64,000 nt of DNA from Halobaculum limi (GCF_029490015.1 NZ_CP120468.1:1054001-1118000), one strand, 5' to 3'; counted from the first letter of the stretch, positions 19,329 to 30,230 are shown. The notes: generated from the sequence alone by a model not told the origin. Program-made: numbers and translations.

Positions 19329-19664
19329 TCAGCCGCTCCCGGGAAGCGGACAGAGACTCGCGGTGAACGCGACGACCTCGTCCGTCTCGTTTCGCGCGCC
19401 GTGAACGTCGCCGCGTTCGTGGAGGACGACGCCCGGCGCATCGATCGCTTCCTCGTCGTCGTCGCGCACGACCGTCACCGTGCCCTCGAGGACGTGGAAG
19501 ACGTTGGTGCTGTCGGCGTGTTCGTGCGGGTCGAGTTCCGCGCCGGGGCCGAGTGCGAACAGTTTCACGAGGACGTCGTCGGTGACGACCAGTTCCGCCG
19601 TCTCGATTGCTCCTTCGTCGGGAGCGAGGTCGGCGAGTGCGTCCGCGTACACGTCGAGTGTCAT
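19329..19664 (-). CDS. Cupin-domain protein
   Basis: 111-aa single-domain cupin. Motif 1 is 'PGAELDPHEHADSTNVFHVLEGTV' in shortened form: H-x-H then a downstream E and G, giving two His and one Glu as metal ligands. Motif 2 includes 'PGVVLHERGDVHGARNETDE', with the fourth ligand His. Such stand-alone cupins bind a metal and a small molecule or act as isomerases or dioxygenases; the reaction here cannot be read from sequence. Divergent in position from the gene-free stretch at 19665-20018. Confidence 0.85.
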   Translation of the reverse strand: MTLDVYADALADLAPDEGAIETAELVVTDDVLVKLFALGPGAELDPHEHADSTNVFHVLEGTVTVVRDDDEEAIDAPGVVLHERGDVHGARNETDEVVAFTASLCPLPGSG

Positions 19665-20018
19665 AGTCGAACGTCACCGCCGGGTGACAAAAGCGTGCGG
19701 AACGGGGAGGTGCTATCCGATCCGCTCCCTCCCGTTCCACTCCGATGTGTGTCGCCGTCCCGTGTGCGTGGTGAGCCACTCGTCTCGCGTTGGCTCCGTG
19801 TTCCGTCGTGGGAAACGGGTGACAGCCGTCCCCGTCGTGTGCCTCTCTGGTGGCAGTGTCCGGGGGTTCGGTTCCCCGGTCGCGTGTGTCAGCGTCGACG
19901 GCGGCCGCCCGGCGCGTCGCCGAACGGGTGCGTGACCTGGCATTCCCGAAGGAACGTCGGTCGCGCAGTCACCGTCTCGAGTCGTGGAGGGCGCTCGTCA
20001 GCAGGTGGGTCAGACTAC
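19665..20018. other. Gene-free stretch
   Basis: 354 bases between the cupin start and the acidic protein stop. Short frames exist on both strands, but their composition (Arg, Thr and Pro-rich translations, no G/C third-position bias) argues against coding. The only structure I see is a GC-rich stem-loop at 19860-19879. An unannotated RNA cannot be excluded. Confidence 0.5.
19860..19879. other. GC-rich stem-loop
   Basis: Six-base arms CCGGGG and CCCCGG enclose a short loop containing TTCGG. There is no T-run after it on either strand, so it is not a typical archaeal terminator. It might be part of a structured RNA or chance. Confidence 0.3.
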
Positions 20019-20957
20019 TTACCGGCCGTTGCCGTTGCCGTTGTTGCCGCTGTTACCCTGCGCCTCGTCGTCATCGTCGTCCTCTTCCTCGTCGTCTTCT
20101 TCCTCTTCCTCGTCATCGTCCTCCTCTTCGTCAGCCTCGTCGGCTTCGTCGGTGTCGGACTGCTCGCTGTCGTCCTCGTCGGCTTCGTCGGTGTCGGACT
20201 GCTCGCTGTCGTCCTCGTCGGCTTCGTCGTCAGCGTCCGGACCCTTGTTCTCCGGCGGGCCGCGGTCATCGTCCTTCGGACCAGCGTCCTCGGGCGGGCC
20301 GGTCTCGCTGTCGTTCTGCGGGCCGACGTCGTCGGGCTTGCCAGCGTCCTCGGGGGCGTTCCCGTTGCCAGCGACCGCGCTGACGGCCTCACCGAGCGTC
20401 TCGGCGTCGCTGTCGCCGTTGAAGTAGTCGGTGATCGCCTGCAGGACCGACTTCGCGTTGTCTGAGGCGTCAGCGGGCAGGTCGAACGACGGGCCCTCGC
20501 TCTCCTCCGTCTCGTTCTCTTCCGTCTCGTTCAGGTCGGTCTCGTTGGTGTCTGTCTCGTTCTCCTCAACGTACGCGAACTCGCCATCGACGAACGTGAG
20601 CGAGCCATTGTCCAGTGCGTACGTGAACTCGGCCGTCACGTTGTCGCCGGTGGCGACCACGGTGAAGTTCTCCGTCTCGGAGTCGTTCACGTCGAAGGCC
20701 ACGCTCCCGTTCGCGTCGGTCGTCCCGACGGACGCACCGTCGACGGTGACGCCGAGTCCGGAGACGCCCGAACTGTTGTTCGTCACGGTGAACGTCACCG
20801 TCCCGTTGTCGTACGACGCGGTCGCCGCGTAGTCGTCGACGTCCTCGGCGGTCGCAGCGGTCGTCGCCCCTGTACTCGAACTCGTCGCGGCCGCGCCCAC
20901 ACCGGCGCTCACGAGGAGCGCAGCGAGGCCGACCGCGAGCAGTTTCCTGGCGTTCAT
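20019..20957 (-). CDS. Secreted hyper-acidic protein with tandem repeats
   Basis: 312-aa predicted exported protein. Residues 1-24 are a Sec-type signal ('LLAVGLAALLVSAG'). About 40-120 is a beta-sandwich-like domain rich in Asn/Ser/Thr with many N-x-S/T sites, suggesting N-glycosylation. About 130-160 is 'NETDTNETDLNETEENE', then a short helical segment, then about 110 residues of almost pure Asp/Glu with Ser, Gln and Pro. The acidic tail holds a 13-residue unit, 'DEADEDDSEQSDT', twice in tandem. No membrane anchor is seen. Family not recognised; a cell-surface or extracellular-matrix role is inference. Confidence 0.82.
   Translation of the reverse strand: MNARKLLAVGLAALLVSAGVGAAATSSSTGATTAATAEDVDDYAATASYDNGTVTFTVTNNSSGVSGLGVTVDGASVGTTDANGSVAFDVNDSETENFTVVATGDNVTAEFTYALDNGSLTFVDGEFAYVEENETDTNETDLNETEENETEESEGPSFDLPADASDNAKSVLQAITDYFNGDSDAETLGEAVSAVAGNGNAPEDAGKPDDVGPQNDSETGPPEDAGPKDDDRGPPENKGPDADDEADEDDSEQSDTDEADEDDSEQSDTDEADEADEEEDDDEEEEEDDEEEDDDDDEAQGNSGNNGNGNGR
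20141..20218. repeat. Two tandem 39-base repeats inside the acidic protein gene
   Basis: Copies at 20141-20179 and 20180-20218 appear identical and encode the 13-residue acidic unit; a partial third copy begins at 20219. The unit is a multiple of three, so copy-number change keeps the frame. Confidence 0.8.
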
Positions 20958-20980
20958 CTCGATTCAGCCCACGACCTCCG

Positions 20981-20988
20981 GTATAAAG
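20981..20988 (-). promoter_or_regulatory. TATA-like box of the acidic protein gene
   Basis: GTATAAAG on the plus strand (CTTTATAC on the coding strand), 24-31 bases above the ATG at 20957, the spacing expected for a leaderless archaeal transcript. Confidence 0.55.
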
Positions 20989-21147
20989 AAGGGGATTCAC
21001 GCCCAACTCGGATTTCTAGGTTTGAAGCGCTGTGAAGCCGAATTAAGTCGAATTAAGCAGTCGGGAGCGGTAGGTTCGGGTTACGTGCCCGGGTGGGCGC
21101 CGCAACGCGGCGGTTCGGTCGGCCGAGACCTGCGGCGCGGCCAGCGT

Positions 21148-21483
21148 TCACTCGGCGCTGGCGAGTTCGTCGGCGACGACGTCTGCGGTGAGGAGGTCAG
21201 GGTCGACCGCGAGGTCGGCCTGCCCTTTCGCGTACTCGGGGAGGGAGTCGGTCGAGTAGACGACTGCGCGGACGTCGGGGTTGCGCTCTTTCGCGACGGC
21301 GATACCCGTCGCCTCCTCGAGGTCGGTGAGGACGAACAGCGACGTCTCCTCGATGCCCGCGTCGTCGAGCCTGCCGCCGGTCACCGGGCCGTCGATGCGG
21401 GTGACGGGCACGTCGAGCGACTCCAGTTCCGTGCCGAGGCCCTCCGTATCGGGCCCGGCGACGATGGCAGAATGGTCGGTCAT
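21148..21483 (-). CDS. Small Rossmann-like protein of the pyrG-guaA neighbourhood
   Basis: 111-aa alpha/beta protein resembling half of a TrkA-N/RCK-like nucleotide-binding fold: 'IVAGPDTEGLGTELESL' at the N-terminus, 'SLFVLTDLEEATGIAVAKERNPDVRAVVY' in the middle in strand-helix-strand order. Databases often label such haloarchaeal proteins 'CTP synthetase' because of their place beside pyrG; it has no synthase or glutaminase motif. It follows guaAb on the same strand after about 210 bases. A regulatory, nucleotide-sensing role would fit but is inference. Confidence 0.75.
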   Translation of the reverse strand: MTDHSAIVAGPDTEGLGTELESLDVPVTRIDGPVTGGRLDDAGIEETSLFVLTDLEEATGIAVAKERNPDVRAVVYSTDSLPEYAKGQADLAVDPDLLTADVVADELASAE

Positions 21484-21696
21484 TACCGGGTGGGAGTCCG
21501 CCGTCGGGGATAAGTCTCGTGTCTCGACTATGATCAGTGGACCGTGCTGCTGACGGTGACACCGTGTTCGTGACGGGCAACACCGCGGAAGCCCCGCGGT
21601 CGGACGGGCGGGCGTCGCGGCTGCTCGCTTGGCGTGTACGAACCGCGGTCGGCGGAGATGGACGCGGAGAAAGCGGAGAACGGACCGTCGACCGAG

Positions 21697-22613
21697 TTAC
21701 TCGTACTCGATGGTCGCGGGCGGCTTGTGCGTCACGTCGTAGACGACACGCGCCACGTCGTCGTTCTTCCCGGTGATGCGCGACTGGATGCGCTGGAGCG
21801 TCTCCCACGGGAGGTTCTGCGCCCGCGCGGTCATCCCGTCGCGCGACTCCACCGAGCGAACGGAGACGACCCAGCCGTGGACGCGGTTGTCGCCTTTCAC
21901 ACCAGTCGCTTTCCCGATGACGGCGGCAAACGCCTGCCACGGGTCGTGTTCTTCGACTTCCTCCTCGACGATGTGGTTCGAGTCGCGAGCGACGCGGAGC
22001 TTCTCCTCGGTCACCTCGCCGATGATGCGGACGGCGAGACCGGGGCCGGGGAAGGGCATCCGCTCGGAGATGACGGCTTCGAGGCCGAGTTCGCGAGCGA
22101 CCGCTCGCACCTCGTCTTTGTACAGGTCGCGCACGGGTTCGACGATGCCGTCGAAGTCGACCACGTCGGGCAGGCCGCCGACGTTGTGGTGGGACTTGAT
22201 GTTGCCCTCGCTCTCGATGCGGTCGGGGTAGATGGTACCCTGCACGAGGTACTTCGCGTCCGTCTCTTTCGCCTCGCGTTCGAACTCACGGATGAACTGC
22301 TCGCCGATGGCGTGGCGCTTCTCCTCGGGGTCGGTGACGCCCGACAGGGCGTCGAGGAAGCGCTCTTGCGCCTCGACGACCTCCAGCGACTCCATGAACG
22401 CGAACGTCTCGCGGATCTGCTCGGTCTCGCCTTTCCGCATCAAGCCGGTGTCGACGTACACCGGCGTCAGTTGCTCGCCGATGGCCTCGTACGCCAGCGC
22501 CGCCGCAACCGACGAATCGACGCCGCCCGACAGGGCAATGATGGCGTTCGCGTCGCCGACGGCTTCCCGAATTTCCTCGGTCGCCTCCTGGATGAACGAG
22601 TCGACGTCGACCA

Positions 22614-22614
<1 letters not shown>
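21697..22614 (-). CDS. guaAb: GMP synthase (glutamine-hydrolysing), subunit B
   Basis: 305-aa ATP-pyrophosphatase subunit of two-part archaeal GMP synthase, which converts XMP to GMP using ammonia from a separate glutaminase subunit. The PP-loop 'SGGVDSS' is at 29-35. Further signatures: '[13 protein letters not shown]', '[11 protein letters not shown]', '[20 protein letters not shown]', '[11 protein letters not shown]' and the C-terminal dimerisation domain ending in 'KPPATIEYE'. No class I glutaminase domain is attached, and guaAa is not in this window. Its ATG overlaps the pyrG stop by one base (TGATG), so it is cotranscribed with pyrG. Confidence 0.96.
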
Positions 22615-25429
<2,815 letters not shown>

Positions 25430-25511
25430 TCGTCTCACCGAGTAGCAGCCCGTCGACCACGACTCGTAAGCCTCTCCTACCGTCGCGGTTGAGTCTTCCT
25501 GCTGACAGTAC

Positions 25512-25534
25512 GTGATAAACCTGTTATATATCAC
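25512..25534. promoter_or_regulatory. Inverted repeat in the AT-rich region above cetZ1
   Basis: Six-base arms GTGATA and TATCAC with an 11-base centre. It lies in a strongly AT-rich stretch (about 25500-25580) upstream of cetZ1. It could be an operator or a short terminator for the preceding gene; no T-run makes the choice. Confidence 0.35.
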
Positions 25535-25649
25535 TTTTATACCAGATATTGACCAATAAAGAGCAACAAAATTTTCCTGCCGCAGTCTGTCGATTTTCAC
25601 CGTTTCGCGGGTGGATTTGACTCTCGTCGTTGATAGCCCCATCAGAAGG

Positions 25650-25656
25650 TTTATAT
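25650..25656 (+). promoter_or_regulatory. TATA box of cetZ1
   Basis: TTTATAT, with transcription expected to begin about 26 bases on, near 25678-25682. That leaves a leader of only about 20 bases containing a strong ribosome binding site, GGAGGGGA (25686-25693). Confidence 0.65.
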
Positions 25657-25681
25657 CCGTTCTCTCTCTGATTCTGCCCTA

Positions 25682-25702
25682 ATGAGGAGGGGAGACGTAT
25701 GA
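25682..25702 (+). other. Six-codon upstream ORF overlapping the cetZ1 start
   Basis: ATG AGG AGG GGA GAC GTA TGA would encode MRRGDV. The ribosome binding site of cetZ1 lies inside it and its TGA overlaps the cetZ1 ATG (ATGA). It could be translated from an almost leaderless mRNA and be coupled to cetZ1, or be a chance by-product of an ATG before the binding site. Confidence 0.35.
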
Positions 25703-26880
25703 AACTAGCACTCATTGGATTTGGGCAAGCGGGGGGGAAAATCGTCGACAAGTTCGTCGAGTACGATCAGCGTACCGGCAGCGACATCGTCCGTGCCGCA
25801 GTCGCCGTCAACACGGCGAAAGCGGACCTTATGGGACTCACGAACATCCCGAAGGACCAGCGGGTACTCATCGGGCAGTCCCGCGTCAAGGGCCACGGCG
25901 TCGGCGCAGACAACGAACTCGGCGCGGAAGTCGCCGAGGAGGACATCGACGAGGTGCAGGGGGCCATCGACTCGATTCCGGTCCACGAGGTGGACGCGTT
26001 CCTGGTCGTCGCCGGTCTCGGCGGCGGCACGGGGTCGGGTGGCGCGCCGGTGCTCGCGAAGCACCTGAAGCGCATCTACACCGAACCCGTCTACGGCCTG
26101 GGCGTCCTGCCCGGGTCCGACGAGGGTGGCATCTACACGCTCAACGCCGCGCGGTCGTTCCAGACGTTCGTCCGTGAGGTCGACAACCTCATGGTGTTCG
26201 ACAACGACGCGTGGCGCAAGACCGGGGAGTCGGTGTCGGGCGGCTACGACGAGATCAACGAAGAGATCGTCAAGCGCTTTGGCATCCTGTTCGGTGCCGG
26301 CGAGATCGACCAAGGCCAGGAAGTCGCCGAGTCCGTCGTCGACTCTTCTGAGATCATCAACACACTGTCGGGCGGCGGCGTCTCGACGGTCGGCTACGCC
26401 AGCGAGGAAGTAGAGGAGGCTGCCGGCGGCGGCGGTCTGCTCTCGCGCCTCACCGGCGACAAGGGTGACGAAGACCTCGACACCGCGCACACGACCAACC
26501 GGATCACGTCGCTCGTGCGGAAGGCGGCGCTCGGTCGCCTGACGCTCCCGTGTGAGATCGAGGGCTCCGAACGCGCCCTGCTCGTAATGGCTGGTCCGCC
26601 CCAGCACCTCAACCGGAAGGGAATCGAGCGCGGCCGCAAGTGGCTCGAAGAGCAGACCGGGTCGATGGAGGTCCGCGGCGGCGACTACCCCGTCAGCGGC
26701 TCCGGCTTCGTCGCGTCGGTCATCCTGCTGTCGGGCGTGACGAACGTCCCGCGGATCAAGGAACTCCAGCAGGTGGCCATCGAGGCGCAGGAGAACATCG
26801 ACGACATCCGTCAGGAGAGCCAGAACAATCTCGACAGCCTCATCAGCGATGACGAGGACGAACTTGAGTCGCTGTTCTAG
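25699..26880 (+). CDS. cetZ1: Tubulin-like cell-shape protein CetZ1
   Basis: 393-aa FtsZ/tubulin-superfamily GTPase of the CetZ group, which controls rod shape and motility in haloarchaea. It begins 'MKLALIGFGQAGGKIVDKF', has the tubulin signature 'GLGGGTGSG' (107-115), the T5/T6 region with 'NDAWRKTGESVSGGYDEIN', and a conserved C-terminus 'EAQENIDDIRQESQNNLDSL' ending in 'DEDELESLF'. A short Gly-rich variable loop lies near 245-262. Length and sequence closely match CetZ1 as I remember it, rather than FtsZ. A strong ribosome binding site precedes it. The following gene starts inside its last 32 bases. Confidence 0.95.
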   Translation: MKLALIGFGQAGGKIVDKFVEYDQRTGSDIVRAAVAVNTAKADLMGLTNIPKDQRVLIGQSRVKGHGVGADNELGAEVAEEDIDEVQGAIDSIPVHEVDAFLVVAGLGGGTGSGGAPVLAKHLKRIYTEPVYGLGVLPGSDEGGIYTLNAARSFQTFVREVDNLMVFDNDAWRKTGESVSGGYDEINEEIVKRFGILFGAGEIDQGQEVAESVVDSSEIINTLSGGGVSTVGYASEEVEEAAGGGGLLSRLTGDKGDEDLDTAHTTNRITSLVRKAALGRLTLPCEIEGSERALLVMAGPPQHLNRKGIERGRKWLEEQTGSMEVRGGDYPVSGSGFVASVILLSGVTNVPRIKELQQVAIEAQENIDDIRQESQNNLDSLISDDEDELESLF

Positions 26881-27640
26881 GCTCACCGCGGTCCTCGCAG
26901 TCATCGCCCTCTTGCTCGCGGCGGTCGCCCCAGCGGCGGCCGTCTCCGTCGGGCAGACCGACGTTCCAGAGGAGGGTGAAGTGGGGTCGCAGGTGACGGC
27001 CACGGTGACGCTGACGGAACTGTACGACACCTACGAGACGTGGCAACTCGCCGGGTCGACCGGGCTTCAGGACGTGACGTGGACCGTCACGTTCGTCAAT
27101 CAGGCCGGGAACCAGGTGCGCCAGGAGTCGTTCGACGGACAGAACTTCTCCGGCGCGACCGTCGACATCAACGAGGGCACCGCCGAGGTGCGCGTTCGCG
27201 TGACGGGTACCGTGCCCGAAATCGAGGAGTACAGCTACGACCCACAGCAGTCGTTCACGCTGTTCGCACTCGATCAGACCCGCGAGGGCGGCACCTCGAA
27301 CGCGCTCTCGAACGTCTCGGCCGCCCAGTACACGGGTGACAGTCAGGAGGCACGCGAGGCGCTCGAATCCGCCCGGTCTGCCATCGACGCCGCGGGCAAC
27401 CCTGACACCGCCGAGGAGTCGTTCGCCAGCGCGGTCAACGCCTACGAGGCCGGCAACTTCGACAACGCCGTCACCCTCGCCGAACGCGCCGAGACCGAGG
27501 CGAACCAGGCCGAGAGTTCACAACAGCAGACCCAACTCATCATCTACGGCGTCGCAGCAGTCGTCGTGTTGGCACTCGTCGCTGGTGGGGTGTTCCTGTT
27601 CCTGCGGAGTCGCGACAGCGGCTACGACAAACTCGGCTGA
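26849..27640 (+). CDS. Signal-peptide, C-terminally anchored membrane protein overlapping cetZ1
   Basis: 263-aa protein. A signal peptide (about 12-32, 'LTAVLAVIALLLAAVAPAAA') precedes an extracellular beta-sandwich-like domain (about 35-145, 'VTATVTLTELYDTYETWQL'). Next is a helical region (about 160-225) with TPR-like spacing ('ARSAIDAAGNPDTAEESF', 'AYEAGNFDNAVTLAERAE'). A C-terminal TM ('IIYGVAAVVVLALVAGGVFLFL') leaves a short basic cytoplasmic tail. It overlaps cetZ1 by 32 bases in another frame, so it is almost certainly translated from the same mRNA. Later in-frame starts would destroy the signal peptide. Function unknown. Confidence 0.85.
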   Translation: MTRTNLSRCSRLTAVLAVIALLLAAVAPAAAVSVGQTDVPEEGEVGSQVTATVTLTELYDTYETWQLAGSTGLQDVTWTVTFVNQAGNQVRQESFDGQNFSGATVDINEGTAEVRVRVTGTVPEIEEYSYDPQQSFTLFALDQTREGGTSNALSNVSAAQYTGDSQEAREALESARSAIDAAGNPDTAEESFASAVNAYEAGNFDNAVTLAERAETEANQAESSQQQTQLIIYGVAAVVVLALVAGGVFLFLRSRDSGYDKLG

Positions 27641-27661
27641 GCGTCTCCCTCGTTTTCTGCC

Positions 27662-28297
27662 GTGGTCGACCGCATCGACACGCTCGTTCCGTTCTCTCCC
27701 GACCGTCCGAAGACGCGGCTCTCAGATACGCTCTCCCCCGACGAGCGCCGCGCGTTCGCGGACGCGATGTTGACGGACGTGCTCGATGCGCTCGACGGCG
27801 CGGGCTTTTCGCCGCGACTCCTCACGACGGAGGCGACCGATCGGGCGGTGCCCGAGACGGTCGACGACCGGCCGCTCACGCCGGCGGTCAACTCCGCCAT
27901 CGACGCGCACGACCCGTCGCCAGCGTCACCACTCGCGGTCGTGATGGCGGACCTAGCGTTGGCGACGCCGCGGGCACTGAGCGGCTTGTTGGAGTCCGGT
28001 GATGTCGTCCTCGCGGCGGGTCGCGGCGGCGGGACGAACGCCCTGTTGACGCGCCACCCCGACTTCCACGTCGACTACCACGGCGCATCGTATCGCGACC
28101 ACCTGCGGATCGCACACGACGTCGGCGCGAGCGTTCGCGAGGTGGACTCACGACTGTTGGCGACGGATATCGACGAGCGAGCAGACCTCGCAGAAGTGTT
28201 GCTCTCGGGCGACGGTGCCGCGTGCGATTGGCTCCGCGACGCTGGCTTCGAACTCGACGTTGGCGACGGTCGCGTGTCGGTCGTGCGCGAGACGTGA
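27662..28297 (+). CDS. cofC: 2-phospho-L-lactate guanylyltransferase CofC
   Basis: 211-aa nucleotidyltransferase of coenzyme F420 synthesis, which activates 2-phospholactate (or phosphoenolpyruvate in some lineages) with GTP. Family signatures: 'LVPFSPDRPKTRLSDTLSPDERRAFA' in parts, with the Lys/Arg loop near residues 17-20, 'VVMADLALATPRAL' where a metal-binding Asp lies, and 'GRGGGTNALLTRHPDFHVDYHGASYRDH' with the GGTNAL signature. GTG start at 27662, 21 bases after the previous stop, so likely part of the cetZ1 transcript or close to it. cofG is two genes downstream. Confidence 0.92.
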   Translation: MVDRIDTLVPFSPDRPKTRLSDTLSPDERRAFADAMLTDVLDALDGAGFSPRLLTTEATDRAVPETVDDRPLTPAVNSAIDAHDPSPASPLAVVMADLALATPRALSGLLESGDVVLAAGRGGGTNALLTRHPDFHVDYHGASYRDHLRIAHDVGASVREVDSRLLATDIDERADLAEVLLSGDGAACDWLRDAGFELDVGDGRVSVVRET

Positions 28298-28306
28298 GGC
28301 GACTCG

Positions 28307-28969
28307 TTACGCCAGGTCGAGGCTCGTGATCATCGCCTTCGCCGCGCTCAGTTCGTCCTCGTTGACGCCGTGGCCCATCCCCTCGTAGATACGTTCGTCC
28401 ACGTCGGCACCCAGTTCCTCCAGCACCTCGGTCGTCTCGTTCACCCGCTCCAGCGGGATGTGCGGGTCGACGTCCGAACAGCCGAGGAACGCGGGCGTCC
28501 CGTCGAGCGACCCGTCGTACTCGCGGGGCGTCCCCTCCGGTCCGATGAGTCCACCGGAGAAGGCGACGAGGCCGCCGTAGGTGTCGGCGTTGCGTGCGAG
28601 CCACTCCGAGGAGAGACACGCGCCCTGTGAGAAGCCCAACAGGAGGACCTTCTCGCGGCCGACGGCGTCCGCGGCGGCGTCGACGACGGCACCGACGAAC
28701 GCGAGCGCGGAGTCGAGGTGTGGCTGGTTCTTTCCCATCTCCTCCATGAACGAGTAGGGGTACCACGTGTTGCGACTCGCGGCGGGCGCGAGGTAGGCGA
28801 CGCCGTCGGTGCCGAACTCACCGGCCATCCCGAGGATGCTGTGAGCGGTCGCACCGCGGCCGTGTATCATCACGACCGCCGCGTTCGCGTCGGCTAGGTC
28901 CGCACCCGCGTGGCGCACTGGCTGGTCGCCGTGGGGACCCTCGACGTCGGAGGTGTCGATTTCTGTCAT
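28307..28969 (-). CDS. Alpha/beta-hydrolase (phospholipase/carboxylesterase family)
   Basis: 220-aa hydrolase of the acyl-protein thioesterase-like group. Catalytic triad: Ser in 'LLGFSQGACLS' (about 121), Asp in 'CSDVDPHIPLERV' and His in 'YEGMGHGVNEDE' (about 202). 'VVMIHGRGATAHSILGMA' supplies the oxyanion-hole region. The ATG at 28969 is preferred since the frame above lacks family character. It lies on the opposite strand between cofC and cofG, ending ten bases after the cofC stop; a role in F420 metabolism is not implied. Substrate unknown. Confidence 0.9.
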   Translation of the reverse strand: MTEIDTSDVEGPHGDQPVRHAGADLADANAAVVMIHGRGATAHSILGMAGEFGTDGVAYLAPAASRNTWYPYSFMEEMGKNQPHLDSALAFVGAVVDAAADAVGREKVLLLGFSQGACLSSEWLARNADTYGGLVAFSGGLIGPEGTPREYDGSLDGTPAFLGCSDVDPHIPLERVNETTEVLEELGADVDERIYEGMGHGVNEDELSAAKAMITSLDLA

Positions 28970-29078
28970 TGTCCGCTCTAGCGACTGCCGCGGGGGTATC
29001 GGTTGTGGTGTCGGAACTTCGGTGTCCGCGTTGCCACCGACCGCGCCGCTTTTGCCACTCCGTCGGTGACTCCACCTC

Positions 29079-30230
29079 GTGTTCCCCGGCGCGGCCGAGT
29101 ACGACGTCGATATCGAGGTGGCTGACAGCGACGTGGAGCGGATGCTGTCGGTGACACCAGACGACGTCTCGGCCGCGTCGGAACTCACGTTCGCCCGAAA
29201 CGTGTTCATCCCGCTGACGACCGCCTGCCGCTACACCTGCACGTACTGCACATACTACGACGTGCCCGGCGAGGCGAGTCTCCTGTCGCCCGAGGAGGTG
29301 CGCGAGCGGTGTCGCGTCGGTGCCGACGCCGGGTGTACCGAGGCGCTGTTCACGTTCGGCGACAAGCCGGACGACCGCTACACTGCGGTCCACGAGCAAC
29401 TGGCCGAGTGGGGGTACGACTCCATCGTCGACTACCACGAACGCGCCTGCGAAATCGCCCTAGAGGAGGGGTTGCTCCCGCACTCGAACCCCGGCGACCT
29501 CACGGAAGCCGAGTTCCGTCGCCTGCGCGAGGTGAACGCCTCGATGGGCGTAATGCTGGAGACGACCGCCGAAGTGGACGCTCACGCAGGGAGTCGCCGC
29601 AAGACGCCGGGCCAGCGCCTCAAGACGATCCGCGCGGCCGGCGAGGCGCGGGTCCCGTTCACCACGGGCATCCTCGTCGGCATCGGCGAGGACTGGCGCG
29701 ACCGCGCGGAGTCGCTGCTCGCGATCGGTGCGCTCCACGAGCGATACGGCCACGTCCAAGAGGTGATCGTTCAGCCAGTCGTCCCGAACGAACGCTCCGA
29801 CTACGACGCCCCGTCGACCGCGACGATGCGGCGGGTGACGGCGATGGCGCGGGCGGCGCTCCCCGCCGAAGTGTCGGTGCAGTCGCCGCCGAACCTCGCG
29901 CCCGTCCGCGACCTGCTAGACTGCGGCGTCGACGACCTGGGCGGCGTCTCGCCGGTGACGGACGACTACATCAACCCCGACTACGCGTGGCCCGCGCTGG
30001 CGGAACTCCGCGAGGTCGCCGACGCCGGCGGCGTCCCCCTCTACGAGCGTCTCCCGACGCACGACCGCTACCTCCCGGCGTCGTACCGTCACCCTGACTT
30101 CGGGAGCGACGGCGTCGCTGCCGACGGCGACTGGTTCCACGGACAGATTCCGGCGGCGCTGGCCCGCGAGGACGTACACGGCGAGCGATTCCGCGCGGTC
30201 GCCCGCCGAGACGGCCCACTGTCGACGTAG
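29079..30230 (+). CDS. cofG: 7,8-didemethyl-8-hydroxy-5-deazariboflavin synthase subunit CofG
   Basis: 383-aa radical-SAM enzyme that, with CofH, forms the F420 chromophore Fo from a pyrimidinedione and tyrosine. The radical-SAM cluster is Cys50, Cys54 and Cys57 in 'CRYTCTYC'. Other landmarks: 'EALFTFGDKPDDRY', 'HSNPGDLTEAEF' and 'TGILVGIGEDWRDRAESL'. The GTG at 29079 gives the typical 'PGAAEYDV' N-terminus; a later ATG at 29142 would remove conserved residues. cofH is not in the window. Pairs functionally with cofC upstream. Confidence 0.95.
   Translation: MFPGAAEYDVDIEVADSDVERMLSVTPDDVSAASELTFARNVFIPLTTACRYTCTYCTYYDVPGEASLLSPEEVRERCRVGADAGCTEALFTFGDKPDDRYTAVHEQLAEWGYDSIVDYHERACEIALEEGLLPHSNPGDLTEAEFRRLREVNASMGVMLETTAEVDAHAGSRRKTPGQRLKTIRAAGEARVPFTTGILVGIGEDWRDRAESLLAIGALHERYGHVQEVIVQPVVPNERSDYDAPSTATMRRVTAMARAALPAEVSVQSPPNLAPVRDLLDCGVDDLGGVSPVTDDYINPDYAWPALAELREVADAGGVPLYERLPTHDRYLPASYRHPDFGSDGVAADGDWFHGQIPAALAREDVHGERFRAVARRDGPLST

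Noticed and set aside
19713-19943. 76-codon minus-strand ORF in the gene-free stretch.
   Set aside because: Translation is rich in Thr, Arg and Pro, with no typical codon bias and no promoter-like element.
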